A DNA stretch of 64,000 nt, taken from NCBI RefSeq assembly GCF_021284765.1, contig NZ_CP089924.1, positions 3,986,001 to 4,050,000 on the forward strand. The letters are read 5' to 3'. This DNA comes from Lysobacter sp. 5GHs7-4. Its GTDB lineage: Bacteria > Pseudomonadota > Gammaproteobacteria > Xanthomonadales > Xanthomonadaceae. Within the stretch, counting starts at the first letter, position 1. Each line of letters opens with the position of its first letter. Both the position numbers and the translations under genes were made by a program. Of the stretch, positions 1-10,102 are shown piece by piece. The notes beneath the pieces were generated by a model. The model did no database searches, was not told the origin of the DNA, and saw only the letters and a list, made by a program, of their open reading frames with translations.

Positions 1-357
1 CGGCCCGGCCTGGAATTCGAAGCGGCCGTCCTGCGGGCGCCAGACCTCGGTGCCGGTGAGATCGGCCGGCAGCAGATCGGGAGTGAACTGCACGCGCGCG
101 AAGTCGGCTTCCAGGCGTGCGGCCAGCGCGCGCACCGCGCTGGTCTTGGCCAGGCCGGGCGCGCCCTCGACCAGCAGGTGGCCGTCGGCGAGCAAGGCGA
201 TCAGCAGGCGTTCGATCAGGGCCGCCTGGCCGACGATCTCCGCCGACAGCGCCTCGCGCAGTTCGCGGAAGGCGTCGTGCAGGCGCGCCAGTTCGGCGTC
301 GGCAGGGACGGGCGGGCGAACCGGCGCGGTGCCGGCGAGGCTTTCGGGGCTGTCCAT
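1..357 (-). CDS. MoxR-family AAA ATPase, N-terminal part (cut by window start)
   Basis: The minus strand reads open from an ATG at 357 to the window edge (119 codons). The product has a variable Pro/Ala-rich start, then a helix ending in EIVGQ, then the Walker A-like loop EGAPGLAKT at about residues 65-73, followed by RVQFTPDLLPADLTGTEVW. This is the characteristic start of a MoxR-type AAA+ ATPase, a chaperone-like family usually encoded beside DUF58 and VWA-domain proteins. The rest of the protein and any partners lie outside the window. The family call is firm from the P-loop and the FTPDLLPADLTG stretch; the client is unknown. Confidence 0.85.
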   Translation of the reverse strand, partial: MDSPESLAGTAPVRPPVPADAELARLHDAFRELREALSAEIVGQAALIERLLIALLADGHLLVEGAPGLAKTSAVRALAARLEADFARVQFTPDLLPADLTGTEVWRPQDGRFEFQAGP

Positions 358-456
358 CGATGTTCCGATGCGGGGGCGAGTCCCGATTTTGACCGAACTT
401 GGCCGCCGGGGTTCACCCAACGGATGGCACGTACGTTCAGGCTGGGGCTTGCAAGC

Positions 457-573
457 GCAAATCCCCCTCAATCCCCCATTTTTCGAAGGGGGAAGACAAG
501 CGATGACGAAATCATCGAAGACAAATGCGATTCCCCCCTTGAAAAAGGGGGGCTAGGGGGGATTTGCTCTTGC
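457..573. repeat. Inverted pair of AAATCCCCC-type dispersed repeats
   Basis: The first copy (457-493) reads GCAAATCCCCC, then ATCCCCCATTTTTC, then GAAGGGGGA. The second (531-573) is the same element in reverse orientation, ending GGGGGGATTTGCTC. Related copies lie at 9776-9820, 9902-9952 and 32289-32333. Each copy has its own C-tract/G-tract hairpin, and the pair could form a larger one. Confidence 0.75.
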
Positions 574-596
574 TTCACGCAAGCCGATCCCCCCTC

Positions 597-631
597 AAAC
601 GCGAAGAGGGCCCGAAGGCCCTCTCGCGTTT
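597..631 (-). terminator. Terminator after pilQ
   Basis: A long GC-rich hairpin (GAGGGCC arm, TTCG loop, GGCCCTC arm, flanked by AAACGCG/CGCGTTT) begins about 17 bases past the pilQ stop codon on the minus strand. It probably ends the pilMNOPQ transcript. Confidence 0.75.
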
Positions 632-648
632 CTCTATCGGTGCGGCGC

Positions 649-2649
649 TTAGCGCTGCGTGACCTTGAGCACCTTCGGGGTGACGAAGATCAGCAACTCG
701 GCCTTTTCCTTCGAGCGGCCCTTCTTCTTGAACAGGTTGCCCAGGAAGGGGATGTCGCCCAGGAACGGCACCTTGGTGACGTCGCTGCGATCGCGGAACT
801 CGTACACGCCGCCGACCACCACGGTCTGACCGTCCTCGACCAGCACGGCGGTGTTGACCGAGCGCTTGGCGATGATCGGCACCTGGCCGATCGAGGTGTT
901 CAGGGTGCCGTCGACCTCGTCCTTCTTGACCGCCATGTTCAGGAACACGCGGCCGTCGTTGGTGATGGTCGGGGTGACCTTCAGCTCCAGCAGCACGTCC
1001 TTGAACTGGACGTTCGGGATCGGCGTGGCGTTACCGCCCTGCTGCGGCGAGATCGTCACGTAGCCCACTTCCTGGCCCTGGCTGATCACCGCTTCGCGCT
1101 GATTGCTGGTGACCACGCGCGGGTTGGAGATGACTTCGCCGCGGCCTTCTTCCTGGATCGCCGACAGCTCGATGTCGAGCAGGTAGCCGGCGTTGAGGAT
1201 GGACAGCGCCAGCGAACCGGCCGGGTTGTCGACGCCCAGGTTGCTCATCAGGCCGCGGGTGATCGCACCGACGGTGCGCACCGGCGGCGTGCCGACCTGG
1301 CCGCCGTTGAACCAGTCGCGGTACGCATTGGCGTAGGCGAGGTTGGCGGCGACTTCCGAGTTGCGGGTGGCGAGGTTGGACGCCAGGTCGCCGCTGAAGT
1401 AGGCGTTGTCCTTGCTGCCGCTGATGCCGAACTTGGCGCCGAGCTCGCGCGAGACCGATTCGGTCGCGATCACGATGCGGGCCTCGATCACGACCTGGTC
1501 GACCGGGCGATCGATCACCCGAACCAGTTCGCGCATCTGCTGAACCTTCTTCGGGATGTCGCTGATCATCAGCGTGTTGGTGCGCTCGTCGGCGACCAGA
1601 CGGCCGCGCTGCGACAGGAAGCCGTTCTCGTTCTGGCTCTGACCGCCGCCGCCACCGCCGCCACCGCCCGAACCGCCGACGCCCTTGGCCTCGGTCAGCG
1701 CTTTGAAGATCGCGCCGGCGTTGTGGTAGTTGATCTGGATGTACTCGGTGACCAGGTCGACGCGGTTGTCGAGCGCGATGCGCGCGTCTTCCTTGTCCTG
1801 CTCGTACTTGGCGACCTCGGCCTGCGGCGCGATCCACACCACGTTGCCGCTGCGGCGCTTATCCAGGCCCTTGGCCTGCAGCACGATGTCCAGGGCCTGA
1901 TCCCACGGCACGTTGACCAGGCGCAGGGTCACGTTGCCCTGGACCGTGTCGGCGGCGACCACGTTGAGATTGGACTCCTCGGCGATCAGCTGCAGCACGG
2001 TGCGCACCGGCACGTCCTGGAAGTTGAACGTCACCGGACGGCCGCTGTAGCCGCGCTTGCTGGCGTCGCTGGTGCTGCTGGCGGAGCTGGCGCCGACCGC
2101 GCGGCCGGAAGCGGCTGCGGCCGACTTGGGCACGATCTCGACGATGTACTCGCGACCGGTCTGGTAGGCCAGCGACTCGAAGCCGCCCTTGGTGTTGAGC
2201 ACCAGCTGCGTGCCGTTGCCGCTGGCGCGCGCGTCGATGCGCTGGACCGGCGTGGCGAAGTCGGTGACGTTGAGCGGGCGCGCCAGGGCGGCCGGCAACT
2301 GCGCGTTGCCGACGTCGACGATCACGCTCGAACCCTGGTTGCGCAGGTCGGGCGCGGCGCCGTCGCCGGTGAACTTCAGGATCAGCTTGCCGGAGCCGTC
2401 TTCGCCGCGCTTGAAGTCGATGTTCGCGACCGAGATCGCGCCCGGCAACTGCTTGGCCGGATCGAGGCTGTGTGCGGGAGCGACCACCGGCGCGGCGGGT
2501 GCCGCCACCGGAGTCGCGGCTCCAGCTGCCGGCGTCGCGGCGTGCGCGGCGCTGAGGCCCGCGAGCAAGCCGACCACCAGGCCGGCGCTGCGCGTGCTGA
2601 GAACCAAGGGGCGCCGAGCCGGCGAGCTTTTGGCGTTGAATACGGTCAT
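649..2649 (-). CDS. pilQ: Type IV pilus outer-membrane secretin PilQ
   Basis: PilQ forms the multimeric outer-membrane channel through which the type IV pilus passes. The 666-residue product has a signal peptide ending near AHA (about residue 37), an Ala/Pro-rich linker, an AMIN domain (about 60-170, peptidoglycan binding), an STN/N0 domain (about 205-280, VTFNFQDVPVRTVLQ), an N1-type secretin repeat (about 300-395) interrupted by a run of nine glycines, and the secretin beta-barrel domain to the C-terminus, ending with VVVGGVYEF and LLIFVTPKVL. The ATG at 2649 was chosen over an in-frame TTG at 2664 because GGGGGA precedes it at good distance. It is the last gene of pilMNOPQ, 15 bases after pilP. 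Confidence 0.97.
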   Translation of the reverse strand: MTVFNAKSSPARRPLVLSTRSAGLVVGLLAGLSAAHAATPAAGAATPVAAPAAPVVAPAHSLDPAKQLPGAISVANIDFKRGEDGSGKLILKFTGDGAAPDLRNQGSSVIVDVGNAQLPAALARPLNVTDFATPVQRIDARASGNGTQLVLNTKGGFESLAYQTGREYIVEIVPKSAAAASGRAVGASSASSTSDASKRGYSGRPVTFNFQDVPVRTVLQLIAEESNLNVVAADTVQGNVTLRLVNVPWDQALDIVLQAKGLDKRRSGNVVWIAPQAEVAKYEQDKEDARIALDNRVDLVTEYIQINYHNAGAIFKALTEAKGVGGSGGGGGGGGGQSQNENGFLSQRGRLVADERTNTLMISDIPKKVQQMRELVRVIDRPVDQVVIEARIVIATESVSRELGAKFGISGSKDNAYFSGDLASNLATRNSEVAANLAYANAYRDWFNGGQVGTPPVRTVGAITRGLMSNLGVDNPAGSLALSILNAGYLLDIELSAIQEEGRGEVISNPRVVTSNQREAVISQGQEVGYVTISPQQGGNATPIPNVQFKDVLLELKVTPTITNDGRVFLNMAVKKDEVDGTLNTSIGQVPIIAKRSVNTAVLVEDGQTVVVGGVYEFRDRSDVTKVPFLGDIPFLGNLFKKKGRSKEKAELLIFVTPKVLKVTQR

Positions 2650-2664
2650 CGTGCTATCCCCCAA

Positions 2665-3213
2665 TCAATTGTCTTCTAACGCCACGGTCGCCGGCCTTTC
2701 GAGCCAACCACCTGCGCCGTCCGGCACCAGTTCCACCAGCTCGATCCGATCTTCGGACACGCTGGTGACCCGACCGTCGTTCTGGCCCATGTACGCGCCC
2801 GGCCGCACCCGGTAGGTCACCTTGTCGGGCGCCATCACCAGGGCGATCACCCCGGGACCGCGGCCGAGCGTGCCGACCATGTCCAGGCTGTCGAGCGGGA
2901 ACTGCTCCAAAGTCTGCTTGCGTCGCGTCGCGTCGGGACGCGGACCGCTGCCGCCGCCCTGATCGGTGAACGCGTTGCTGAACGGATCGCGCATCGCCTG
3001 CGCGGCGTACTCGAACGTCTCGAACTGCTGCATGACCGGCAGCGGATCCAGCGGCGGCGCGGGACGCGCCTTCACTTCGGCCACCCACTTCTCGAGATTG
3101 GGCGCGTCGCCGGGCGTGCTGGTGATGCCGCGGCCGCAGCCGGTGGCCGCCAGCAGCAGCGTCGCCGCGATCAGGATGCGGCCGCGAGCGCCCGCGTTGA
3201 ATGTCGTACGCAT
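2665..3213 (-). CDS. pilP: Type IV pilus assembly lipoprotein PilP
   Basis: PilP is an inner-membrane lipoprotein that links the PilN/PilO dimer to the PilQ secretin through its C-terminal HR-type beta domain. The 182-residue product has a lipobox (LAATGC, lipidated Cys about 26), a flexible segment with DPFSN near residue 78 and a C-terminal beta domain (LDSLDMVGTLGRGPGVIALVMAPDKVTYRV). Its ATG overlaps the pilO stop codon by one base (TGATG), which suggests translational coupling. Confidence 0.96.
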   Translation of the reverse strand: MRTTFNAGARGRILIAATLLLAATGCGRGITSTPGDAPNLEKWVAEVKARPAPPLDPLPVMQQFETFEYAAQAMRDPFSNAFTDQGGGSGPRPDATRRKQTLEQFPLDSLDMVGTLGRGPGVIALVMAPDKVTYRVRPGAYMGQNDGRVTSVSEDRIELVELVPDGAGGWLERPATVALEDN

Positions 3214-3929
3214 CAGCCGCCCTCCTTCTTGTCGCCAGCAGCTGCGGCAGGTGCGGCCGCGGCGGCATTAGGATCGCCGTTGGCCTTTTCCTGCGCCGAC
3301 ACTTCTTCTTCGTCCAGGTAACGGTAGGTCTTGACCGTGCCGGCCAGCTCCAACGGACTGTTGGGCGTGATCACCGCGGTCTTGTCGCCGGCCGCGGCGC
3401 CGCGCGGGCGCAGCGAGATGTCGTGCATGGTCATGATGACCACGCGCGGCAGCGAGGCGACGCCGCTGACGAAACCGCCGAACTGGTGGTAGGTGCCCAC
3501 CATGCGCAGCGCGATCGGCTTCTCGGCGTAGAAGTCCTTGGGCTGCTCCGGACCGGGCTGGAACAGTTCGTTGGTGATGCCGGTGGCGAGCGCGGTCTGC
3601 GAAATGTCGACGATCAGGTCGGGCATTTCGGTCTTGCTCGGCAGCTGGCGCAGCATCTGCTGCAGCTGCTGTTCCATCTGCACCAGCTGCTGCTTGAGCG
3701 GCTCGAGGTTGGCGGCGCGGCCCTGCTTGGTCTCGAACTCGGCGCGCAGATCCCTCTCGGTGCGCTCCAGGCCTTCCAGCGTGGCGCGCTTGTCGCGCAC
3801 GAACAGGTACCAGGACAGACCGACGATCACCAGGCCGATGATCACGCAGAAGCCGATTTTGGCCTGTACCGGCCACGACCCCATGTTGTTGAAGTCGAGG
3901 TCCTTGAGCGACATCTTCTTCTGGCTCAC
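3213..3929 (-). CDS. pilO: Type IV pilus inner-membrane protein PilO
   Basis: PilO pairs with PilN in the periplasm to form the inner-membrane alignment complex. The 238-residue product has a short cytoplasmic start, one membrane segment (about 24-44), a coiled coil (about 50-100, rich in Glu/Gln/Leu) and a ferredoxin-like periplasmic domain. The GTG at 3929 overlaps the pilN stop (GTGA). An in-frame ATG five codons later (3914) is a possible alternative start. The tail is Ala-rich (AAAAAPAAAAGDKKEGG). Confidence 0.95.
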   Translation of the reverse strand: MSQKKMSLKDLDFNNMGSWPVQAKIGFCVIIGLVIVGLSWYLFVRDKRATLEGLERTERDLRAEFETKQGRAANLEPLKQQLVQMEQQLQQMLRQLPSKTEMPDLIVDISQTALATGITNELFQPGPEQPKDFYAEKPIALRMVGTYHQFGGFVSGVASLPRVVIMTMHDISLRPRGAAAGDKTAVITPNSPLELAGTVKTYRYLDEEEVSAQEKANGDPNAAAAAPAAAAGDKKEGG

Positions 3930-4770
3930 GATTCGGCCCCCTTGTTGTTGCCTGCGGCCGGGGCCGCTGCGGGCGGCTCCTGGACCGGGGTCGGAACGCC
4001 GCCCGGCGCATTGGTCGGAGCCGGAGCCGGCGCGGCGGCCGGTGCGGCGGGTGCCGCGGCCGGCGCCACCGGAGCGATCGCCGCGGGAGCGGCCGTGCCG
4101 GCCGGCGCGCTAGCGGCCGGCGCTGCGGCGGCGGGCGCCGCGGCCGGAGCGGTCGCGTTGGCGGCGGCGGCCTCGGTGCCGGCGGCCGGCGCGTCGGGCT
4201 GACCGTCGCCGTTCTCGTCCTTGGGCGCGTTCGGATTGGCCAGCTTGACCTGCAGCTTGAACTCGTACGGCAGCCCCTTGTCCGTGCCCTTGGCCTCGAT
4301 GATCGACAGGTCCGGATTGGTCATCCAGCCCGAGCCTTCGAGGTTGCGCATGTAGGTACTGACGCGGGCGTTGGACTGCGCACGGCCTTCCAGGGTCAGA
4401 GTGTCGGCGTCCTGCTTGATCGCCGTCAGCACCGCGCCGTCGGGAATGGTGCGCACCAGCGAATCGAACAGGTGCACCATCTGCGAACGGTTGGACTGCA
4501 GCTGCTCGATCACTTCCTTGCGGGCCAGCAGCTTCGACTTCTTCTTGTCGAGCTCCTCGATCTCCGTGATCTGCTTGTCGACCTCGGCGATGCGGTCCTG
4601 CAGGAAGGTGTTGCGGGTGTTCTGGCCGTTGATCTGGCCCTTGTAGAAGCTGACGATCAGGAACGAGAGCGCCATGGCGCTCGCGACCGCGATCGCGATC
4701 ATGGTGACGAATTCCTTCTGCCGCTGTTTGCGGCGTTCGGCTCGCCACGGGAGGAGATTGATGCGTGCCA

Positions 4771-4771
<1 letters not shown>
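3926..4771 (-). CDS. pilN: Type IV pilus inner-membrane protein PilN, with long Ala/Pro tail
   Basis: The start MARINLLPWR is the conserved PilN motif that docks into the cytoplasmic PilM. A membrane segment follows (about 22-42), then a coiled coil (about 50-95) and a periplasmic ferredoxin-like domain to about residue 190. The family normally ends near there. This copy continues for about 80 residues made almost only of Ala, Pro, Gly, Thr and Asn. The ATG overlaps the pilM stop by one base (TGATG). The tail may be a flexible periplasmic linker that contacts PilP, PilQ or peptidoglycan; that role is a guess. Confidence 0.95.
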
Positions 4772-6059
<1,288 letters not shown>

Positions 6060-8588
6060 ATGCCCCGTCTCCGTCGCCTTCTGCGCTGGGCGCTGTATGC
6101 GTTCGCCGGCCTGACCCTGCTCGGGGTGATCGCCGCCGGCACCCTGTACTACCTGATCGCCCCCAAGCTGCCGGACGTGGAGACCCTGCGCAACGTAGAG
6201 CTGCAGGAGCCCATGTACGTCTACGCGGCCGACGGCCGCCTGATGGCCCTGTTCGGCGAGACCCGCCGCTACCCGGTGGCGATCGAGGACGTGCCGGCCC
6301 GGCTCAAGCAGGCCTTCATCTCGATCGAGGACGCCCGCTTCTACCAGCACCACGGCGTGGACTACAAAGGCATCGCGCGCGCGGTCTGGCTGCTGGCCAC
6401 CACCGACGACAAGCGCGTGCCGGGCGGCTCCACCATCACCCAGCAGGTCGCGCGCCAGTTCTTCCTGAGCTCGGAATACAGCTACAAGCGCAAGCTGGGC
6501 GAGATGCTGCTGGCCATGCGCATGGAGCGCGAGCTCAGCAAGGACGAGATTTTCGAGCTGTATTTGAACAAGAGCTTCTTCGGCAACCGCGCCTACGGCG
6601 TCGGCGCCGCGGCCGAGTTCTACTACGGCAAGAAGATGAGCGAGCTGTCGCTGGACGAGATGGCCTCGCTGGCCGGCATCCCCAAGTTCCCCTCCAGCGG
6701 CAACCCGCTGAGCAACCCGGAGCGCGCCAAGGAGCGCCGCGACTACATCCTCGACCGCATGGCCGAGCTCAAGTACGTCAGCGCCGCCGAGGCCGCCCAG
6801 GCCAAGGCCGTGCCCATGCACGCGACCCCGCACGAGCGCCCGGTCGAGGTCTACGCGCCCTATGTGGCCGAGATGGTCCGCCAGCAGATGATCGAGCGCT
6901 ACGGCGCCGAGGCCCTGACCAAGGGCTACCACGTCACCACCACCATCGACCCGACCCTGCAGGCCGCGGCCGACAAGGCAGTCCGCGACGGGCTCAAGGT
7001 CTACGACCGCCGCCACGGCTGGCACGGGGTCGAGCAGCACTTCGACTTGGCCGCCAACGAGGACGCCGCCACCGCCAAGCAGCGCCTGCGTTCGATCCCG
7101 GCCCAGGCCGGCCTGCTGCCGGCGATCGTGCTGGCCAGCGACGGCGGCGGCGCGCGCCTGGCCCTGGCCGACGGCAGCGAGATCAGCCTGGCCGCCAACC
7201 AGGGCTGGGGCGGACGCAGCCCGGGCAGCCTGGTCAAGCGCGGCGACCTGGTGCGGGTCGAGAAGATCGAACCGCCGGCGCCCAAGCCCGACCCCAAGAA
7301 GCCCGACGCCCCGGTCGCGGTCGCGCCGCCGGTGGTTGGCGCGCCGCTGGGCTACCGCCTGGAGCAGCTGCCGCAGGCGCAGGCCGCACTGGTCTCGCTG
7401 GAACCGTCCAACGGCGCCCTGCGCGCCCTGTCGGGTGGTTTCAGCTTCGCCGGCGCCAAGTTCAACCGCGCCACCCAGGCCCGCCGCCAGCCCGGTTCCA
7501 GCTTCAAGCCCTTCGTCTACGCGGCCTCGTTCGAGCGCGGCTACAACCCGGCCTCGATCGTGCTCGACGCGCCGGTGGTGTTCCGCGACCGCCGCGGCCA
7601 CATCTGGCGCCCGCAGAACGACAGCGGCAACTTCGCCGGCCCGATGCGCGTGCGCGAGGCCATGGTGCAGTCGCGCAACCTGGTGTCGGTGCGCCTGCTG
7701 GATGCCATGGGCGTGGATTTCGCGCGCAAGTACATCAGCAACTTCGGTTTCGACATCGAACAGCTGCCGCCGAACCTGTCGATGTCGCTGGGCACCGCCT
7801 CGCTGACCCCGCTGTCGGTCGCGCGCGGCTACGCCACCTTCGCCAACGGCGGTTTCCGCGTCACCCCCTGGTTCATCGACGAGATCAAGGACCGCGCCGG
7901 CGCAGTGGTGTTCAAGGAAAAGCCGCCCACCGCCTGCCCCGAATGCGGCGGCCGCGACGGCGGCAGCACGGTGCGCTCCAGCACCGTCGTCGACGGCTTC
8001 AACTTCGGCACGTTGAACGAAACCAAGCCCGACCCCAAGGCCAGCGCCAAGGCCTCCGAACCGGCCAAGCCGGCCGCCGCCCGCCCGGCCGACCAGGTGA
8101 TGGCGCCGCGCGCGATCGACGACCGCATCGCCTACCAGATCGTGTCGATGCTGCGCGACGTGGTCCTGCGCGGCACCGGCACCGCGGCCAAGGTGCTAGG
8201 CCGCGAGGACGTGGGCGGCAAGACCGGCTCCACCAACGACCACCGCGACGCCTGGTTCTCCGGCTTCGGCGGCCCGCTGGTGACCACGGTCTGGGTCGGC
8301 CGCGACAACTACAAGTCGCTGGGCTACCGCGAGTACGGCGGCAAGGCCGCGCTGCCGATCTGGATCGACTACATGCGCGTGGCGTTGAAGGACAAGCCGA
8401 TCGCGCCCAACGAACCGCCGCAGGGCATGGTCAAGGTCTCCGTCGGCGCCAACGGCTCGCTGATTCCGGACGGCGTCGGCGGCATCGTCGAATGGGTCAA
8501 GGCCGAGGACTTGGACAAGATGCAGTCCTACGTCGATTACGGTGCGGCCGAAGCGGCGCCGTCGGAAGAGTCGTTCGACATCTTCTGA
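6060..8588 (+). CDS. mrcA: Penicillin-binding protein 1A (bifunctional class A PBP)
   Basis: This enzyme polymerises glycan strands from lipid II (transglycosylase) and cross-links stem peptides (transpeptidase) at the outer face of the inner membrane. The 842-residue product has one N-terminal membrane anchor (about 9-31), then a GT51 domain with the catalytic Glu90 in [10 protein letters not shown] and the [13 protein letters not shown] motif. An OB-like insert follows. The transpeptidase domain has S480-S-F-K, QSRN and K721-T-G-S. The order mrcA divergent from pilM is conserved in many Gammaproteobacteria. All catalytic motifs are intact. Confidence 0.97.
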   Translation: MPRLRRLLRWALYAFAGLTLLGVIAAGTLYYLIAPKLPDVETLRNVELQEPMYVYAADGRLMALFGETRRYPVAIEDVPARLKQAFISIEDARFYQHHGVDYKGIARAVWLLATTDDKRVPGGSTITQQVARQFFLSSEYSYKRKLGEMLLAMRMERELSKDEIFELYLNKSFFGNRAYGVGAAAEFYYGKKMSELSLDEMASLAGIPKFPSSGNPLSNPERAKERRDYILDRMAELKYVSAAEAAQAKAVPMHATPHERPVEVYAPYVAEMVRQQMIERYGAEALTKGYHVTTTIDPTLQAAADKAVRDGLKVYDRRHGWHGVEQHFDLAANEDAATAKQRLRSIPAQAGLLPAIVLASDGGGARLALADGSEISLAANQGWGGRSPGSLVKRGDLVRVEKIEPPAPKPDPKKPDAPVAVAPPVVGAPLGYRLEQLPQAQAALVSLEPSNGALRALSGGFSFAGAKFNRATQARRQPGSSFKPFVYAASFERGYNPASIVLDAPVVFRDRRGHIWRPQNDSGNFAGPMRVREAMVQSRNLVSVRLLDAMGVDFARKYISNFGFDIEQLPPNLSMSLGTASLTPLSVARGYATFANGGFRVTPWFIDEIKDRAGAVVFKEKPPTACPECGGRDGGSTVRSSTVVDGFNFGTLNETKPDPKASAKASEPAKPAAARPADQVMAPRAIDDRIAYQIVSMLRDVVLRGTGTAAKVLGREDVGGKTGSTNDHRDAWFSGFGGPLVTTVWVGRDNYKSLGYREYGGKAALPIWIDYMRVALKDKPIAPNEPPQGMVKVSVGANGSLIPDGVGGIVEWVKAEDLDKMQSYVDYGAAEAAPSEESFDIF

Positions 8589-8752
8589 GTCCTGGCCTCG
8601 GCCGGTCCGCGCCCGCTCCACGCGGGCGCGGACGGCGCCAGCGCCAGGTGATGAGCAAATCCGCATCGGCGTGTTAGCGTTGGACCCGCCGGCACGCACC
8701 GCCGGCCGCGGCGAGCCCCCTCGCCGTCGCCGTGCCCGCCGCGGAGGCCGTC

Positions 8753-9409
8753 ATGCCCCATCACGCCCGACAGCACGCACAGCAGCACGCCGAAACCCGC
8801 ACCCGCGAACGCCGCCACCGCCTCGCCCACGAGGCCGCGCGGCTGATGGCCGAGGGCGGCATCCGCGACTACCACCAGGCCAAGCTCAAGGCCGCCGAGC
8901 GCCTGGGCATCTTCGATGATGCCTCGCTGCCGCGTAACCGCGAGATCGAGGACGCCCTGCGCGAATACCAACGCTTGTTCCACCGCGACCATGCCGCCGG
9001 CCTGCGCCAGCGCCGCGAGGCCGCGCTGCGCGCGATGGAATTCTTCGCCGACTTCGACCCGCGCCTGGTCGGCCCGGTCCTGGACGGCACCGCCGACGAG
9101 CGCAGCCCGGTCGCGCTGCAGCTGTACAGCGACGACCCCGACGCCGCTCCGCGCTTCCTAGACCAGCACGGCATCCCCGCCGAAGCCCGCAGCCGCCGCC
9201 TGCGCCTGGACCGCGAACGCAGCGACGATTTCCCGGTCTGGGTCTTCAGCGCCGAAGACCTCAGCTTCGACCTCACCGTGCTGCCGCTGGACGTACTGCG
9301 CCAGGCACCGCTGTCGGGCGTGGACGAAAAACCGATGAAGCGCGCCTCGCTGGCGCAGCTGCGACAGCTGCTGGCGGAGGAGGAGATCGCGGGGTATGAG
9401 GGCGGCTAG
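8753..9409 (+). CDS. Conserved protein of unknown function
   Basis: The 218-residue soluble product has no signal peptide or membrane segment. The N-terminal half is very basic and helical (HARQHAQQHAETRTRERRHRLAHEAARLMAEGG) and is followed by DYHQAKLKAAERLG and FADFDPRLVGPVLDGTADERSPV. The latter looks like a nucleotidyltransferase-type loop, but no metal-binding GS..D.D motif was confirmed. The ATG at 8753 was chosen over a GTG at 8732 because GGAGG precedes it by five bases. Similar proteins seem common in Xanthomonadaceae. Function not recognised; a nucleotidyltransferase-like role is only one possibility. Confidence 0.75.
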   Translation: MPHHARQHAQQHAETRTRERRHRLAHEAARLMAEGGIRDYHQAKLKAAERLGIFDDASLPRNREIEDALREYQRLFHRDHAAGLRQRREAALRAMEFFADFDPRLVGPVLDGTADERSPVALQLYSDDPDAAPRFLDQHGIPAEARSRRLRLDRERSDDFPVWVFSAEDLSFDLTVLPLDVLRQAPLSGVDEKPMKRASLAQLRQLLAEEEIAGYEGG

Positions 9410-9595
9410 CATCGCCAGCGCGGCCTACGTCTCCAAGGGTGAAGCCATCGCGGCTCACGCCGCTCCCACAGAAAGCGATTCCCGCGAGTTCGGCAACAGC
9501 GGTTGCGGTTGCGGTTGCTCCGGCGTTGAAGTCCATAGAACCGAAGCCACACGACCATTCCCAGACCCGTAGGGCGGCGCGCAGGACGCGCGCCG

Positions 9596-9629
9596 TTTTT
9601 CGATAGGACAGGGATGTCCTATCGAAAAA
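9596..9629. repeat. Perfect 15-bp stem-loop
   Basis: TTTTTCGATAGGACA (9596-9610), a four-base loop, then its exact reverse complement (9615-9629). With T-runs on both sides it could act as a bidirectional terminator between the convergent upstream gene and gltA, or be part of a dispersed repeat. Confidence 0.75.
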
Positions 9630-9716
9630 TCCCGGCGCCAGATCCGAAGCCACACGGGAGCTCCTGGCTCAGACCCTTCTCTTTGGTTACTTTCTCTTGG
9701 GTCAGCAAGAGAAAGT

Positions 9717-9963
9717 GACCCGCATGCGCAGCAGGCGGAAGCCTTTGACCTTCGGTCAGAAACCGCGAAGACAACAGCAAGAGCAAATCCTCCCCAACCC
9801 TCCTTTTCCAAAGGAGGGAGCCAAAGGCGCAACCGGATAGGCGCGAGCGACCCGCATGCGCAGCAGGCGGAAGCCTTTGACCTTCGGTCAGAAGCAGCAG
9901 GGCAAGAACAAAAGCGAATCCTCCCCAACCCTCCTTTTCCAAAAGAGGGAGCCAAGGCGCAAC
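9717..9963. repeat. Tandem duplication, unit about 132 bp
   Basis: The segment GACCCGCATGCGCAGCAGG...CCTTCGGTCAGAA occurs at 9717-9762 and again at 9849-9893. Each is followed by a copy of the AATCCTCCCCAACCCTCCTTTTCC hairpin element (9776-9820; 9902-9952) and GCCAA.GGCGCAAC. The two units are nearly identical apart from small indels, so the duplication looks recent. Confidence 0.8.
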
Positions 9964-10054
9964 GCAGTAACCGGGATTCGCGGTCGCGGCTCGCGCCGCT
10001 CCCACAGAGAGCGGCTGAAGAATGCCGCTCTATCCCAACGCCCGCCGCACAAAC

Positions 10055-10082
10055 GAAAACGCCCCGCGATGCGGGGCGTCTC
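10055..10082 (-). terminator. Terminator after gltA
   Basis: A GACGCCCCGC/GCGGGGCGTT hairpin followed by TTCGTTT on the minus strand lies about 20 bases past the gltA stop codon. Confidence 0.8.
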
Positions 10083-10102
10083 GTGCCGTGCAACGGTAGC
10101 GA

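Larger units (their letters stand above)
358..648. other. Intergenic region with an inverted pair of dispersed repeats
   Basis: There is no convincing gene between moxR and pilQ. The stretch holds two inverted copies of a C-rich dispersed repeat (457-493 and 531-573) and the pilQ terminator (597-631). Confidence 0.7.
9410..10102. other. Repeat-rich intergenic region, no gene
   Basis: This 690-base stretch between the unknown gene and gltA shows no gene with coding character. It is packed with repeats: a 'CGGCTCACGCCGCTCCCACA' motif near 9450 and again as 'CGGCTCGCGCCGCTCCCACA' near 9985, a perfect stem-loop at 9596-9629, the ACTTTCTCTT/AAGAGAAAGT hairpin near 9689-9716, and a tandem duplication of about 132 bases (9717-9963). 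It ends with the gltA terminator. Confidence 0.75.

Noticed and set aside
178..2679. Long plus-strand open frame (833 codons) across the pilQ region
   Set aside because: It is the antisense shadow of pilQ in GC-rich DNA; the minus-strand frame has full secretin domain structure and a ribosome binding site.
9455..10093. Frames in the spacer between 9410 and 10102
   Set aside because: They are built from the duplicated repeats (the CGGSLSL-type phrases recur), so they are not genes.
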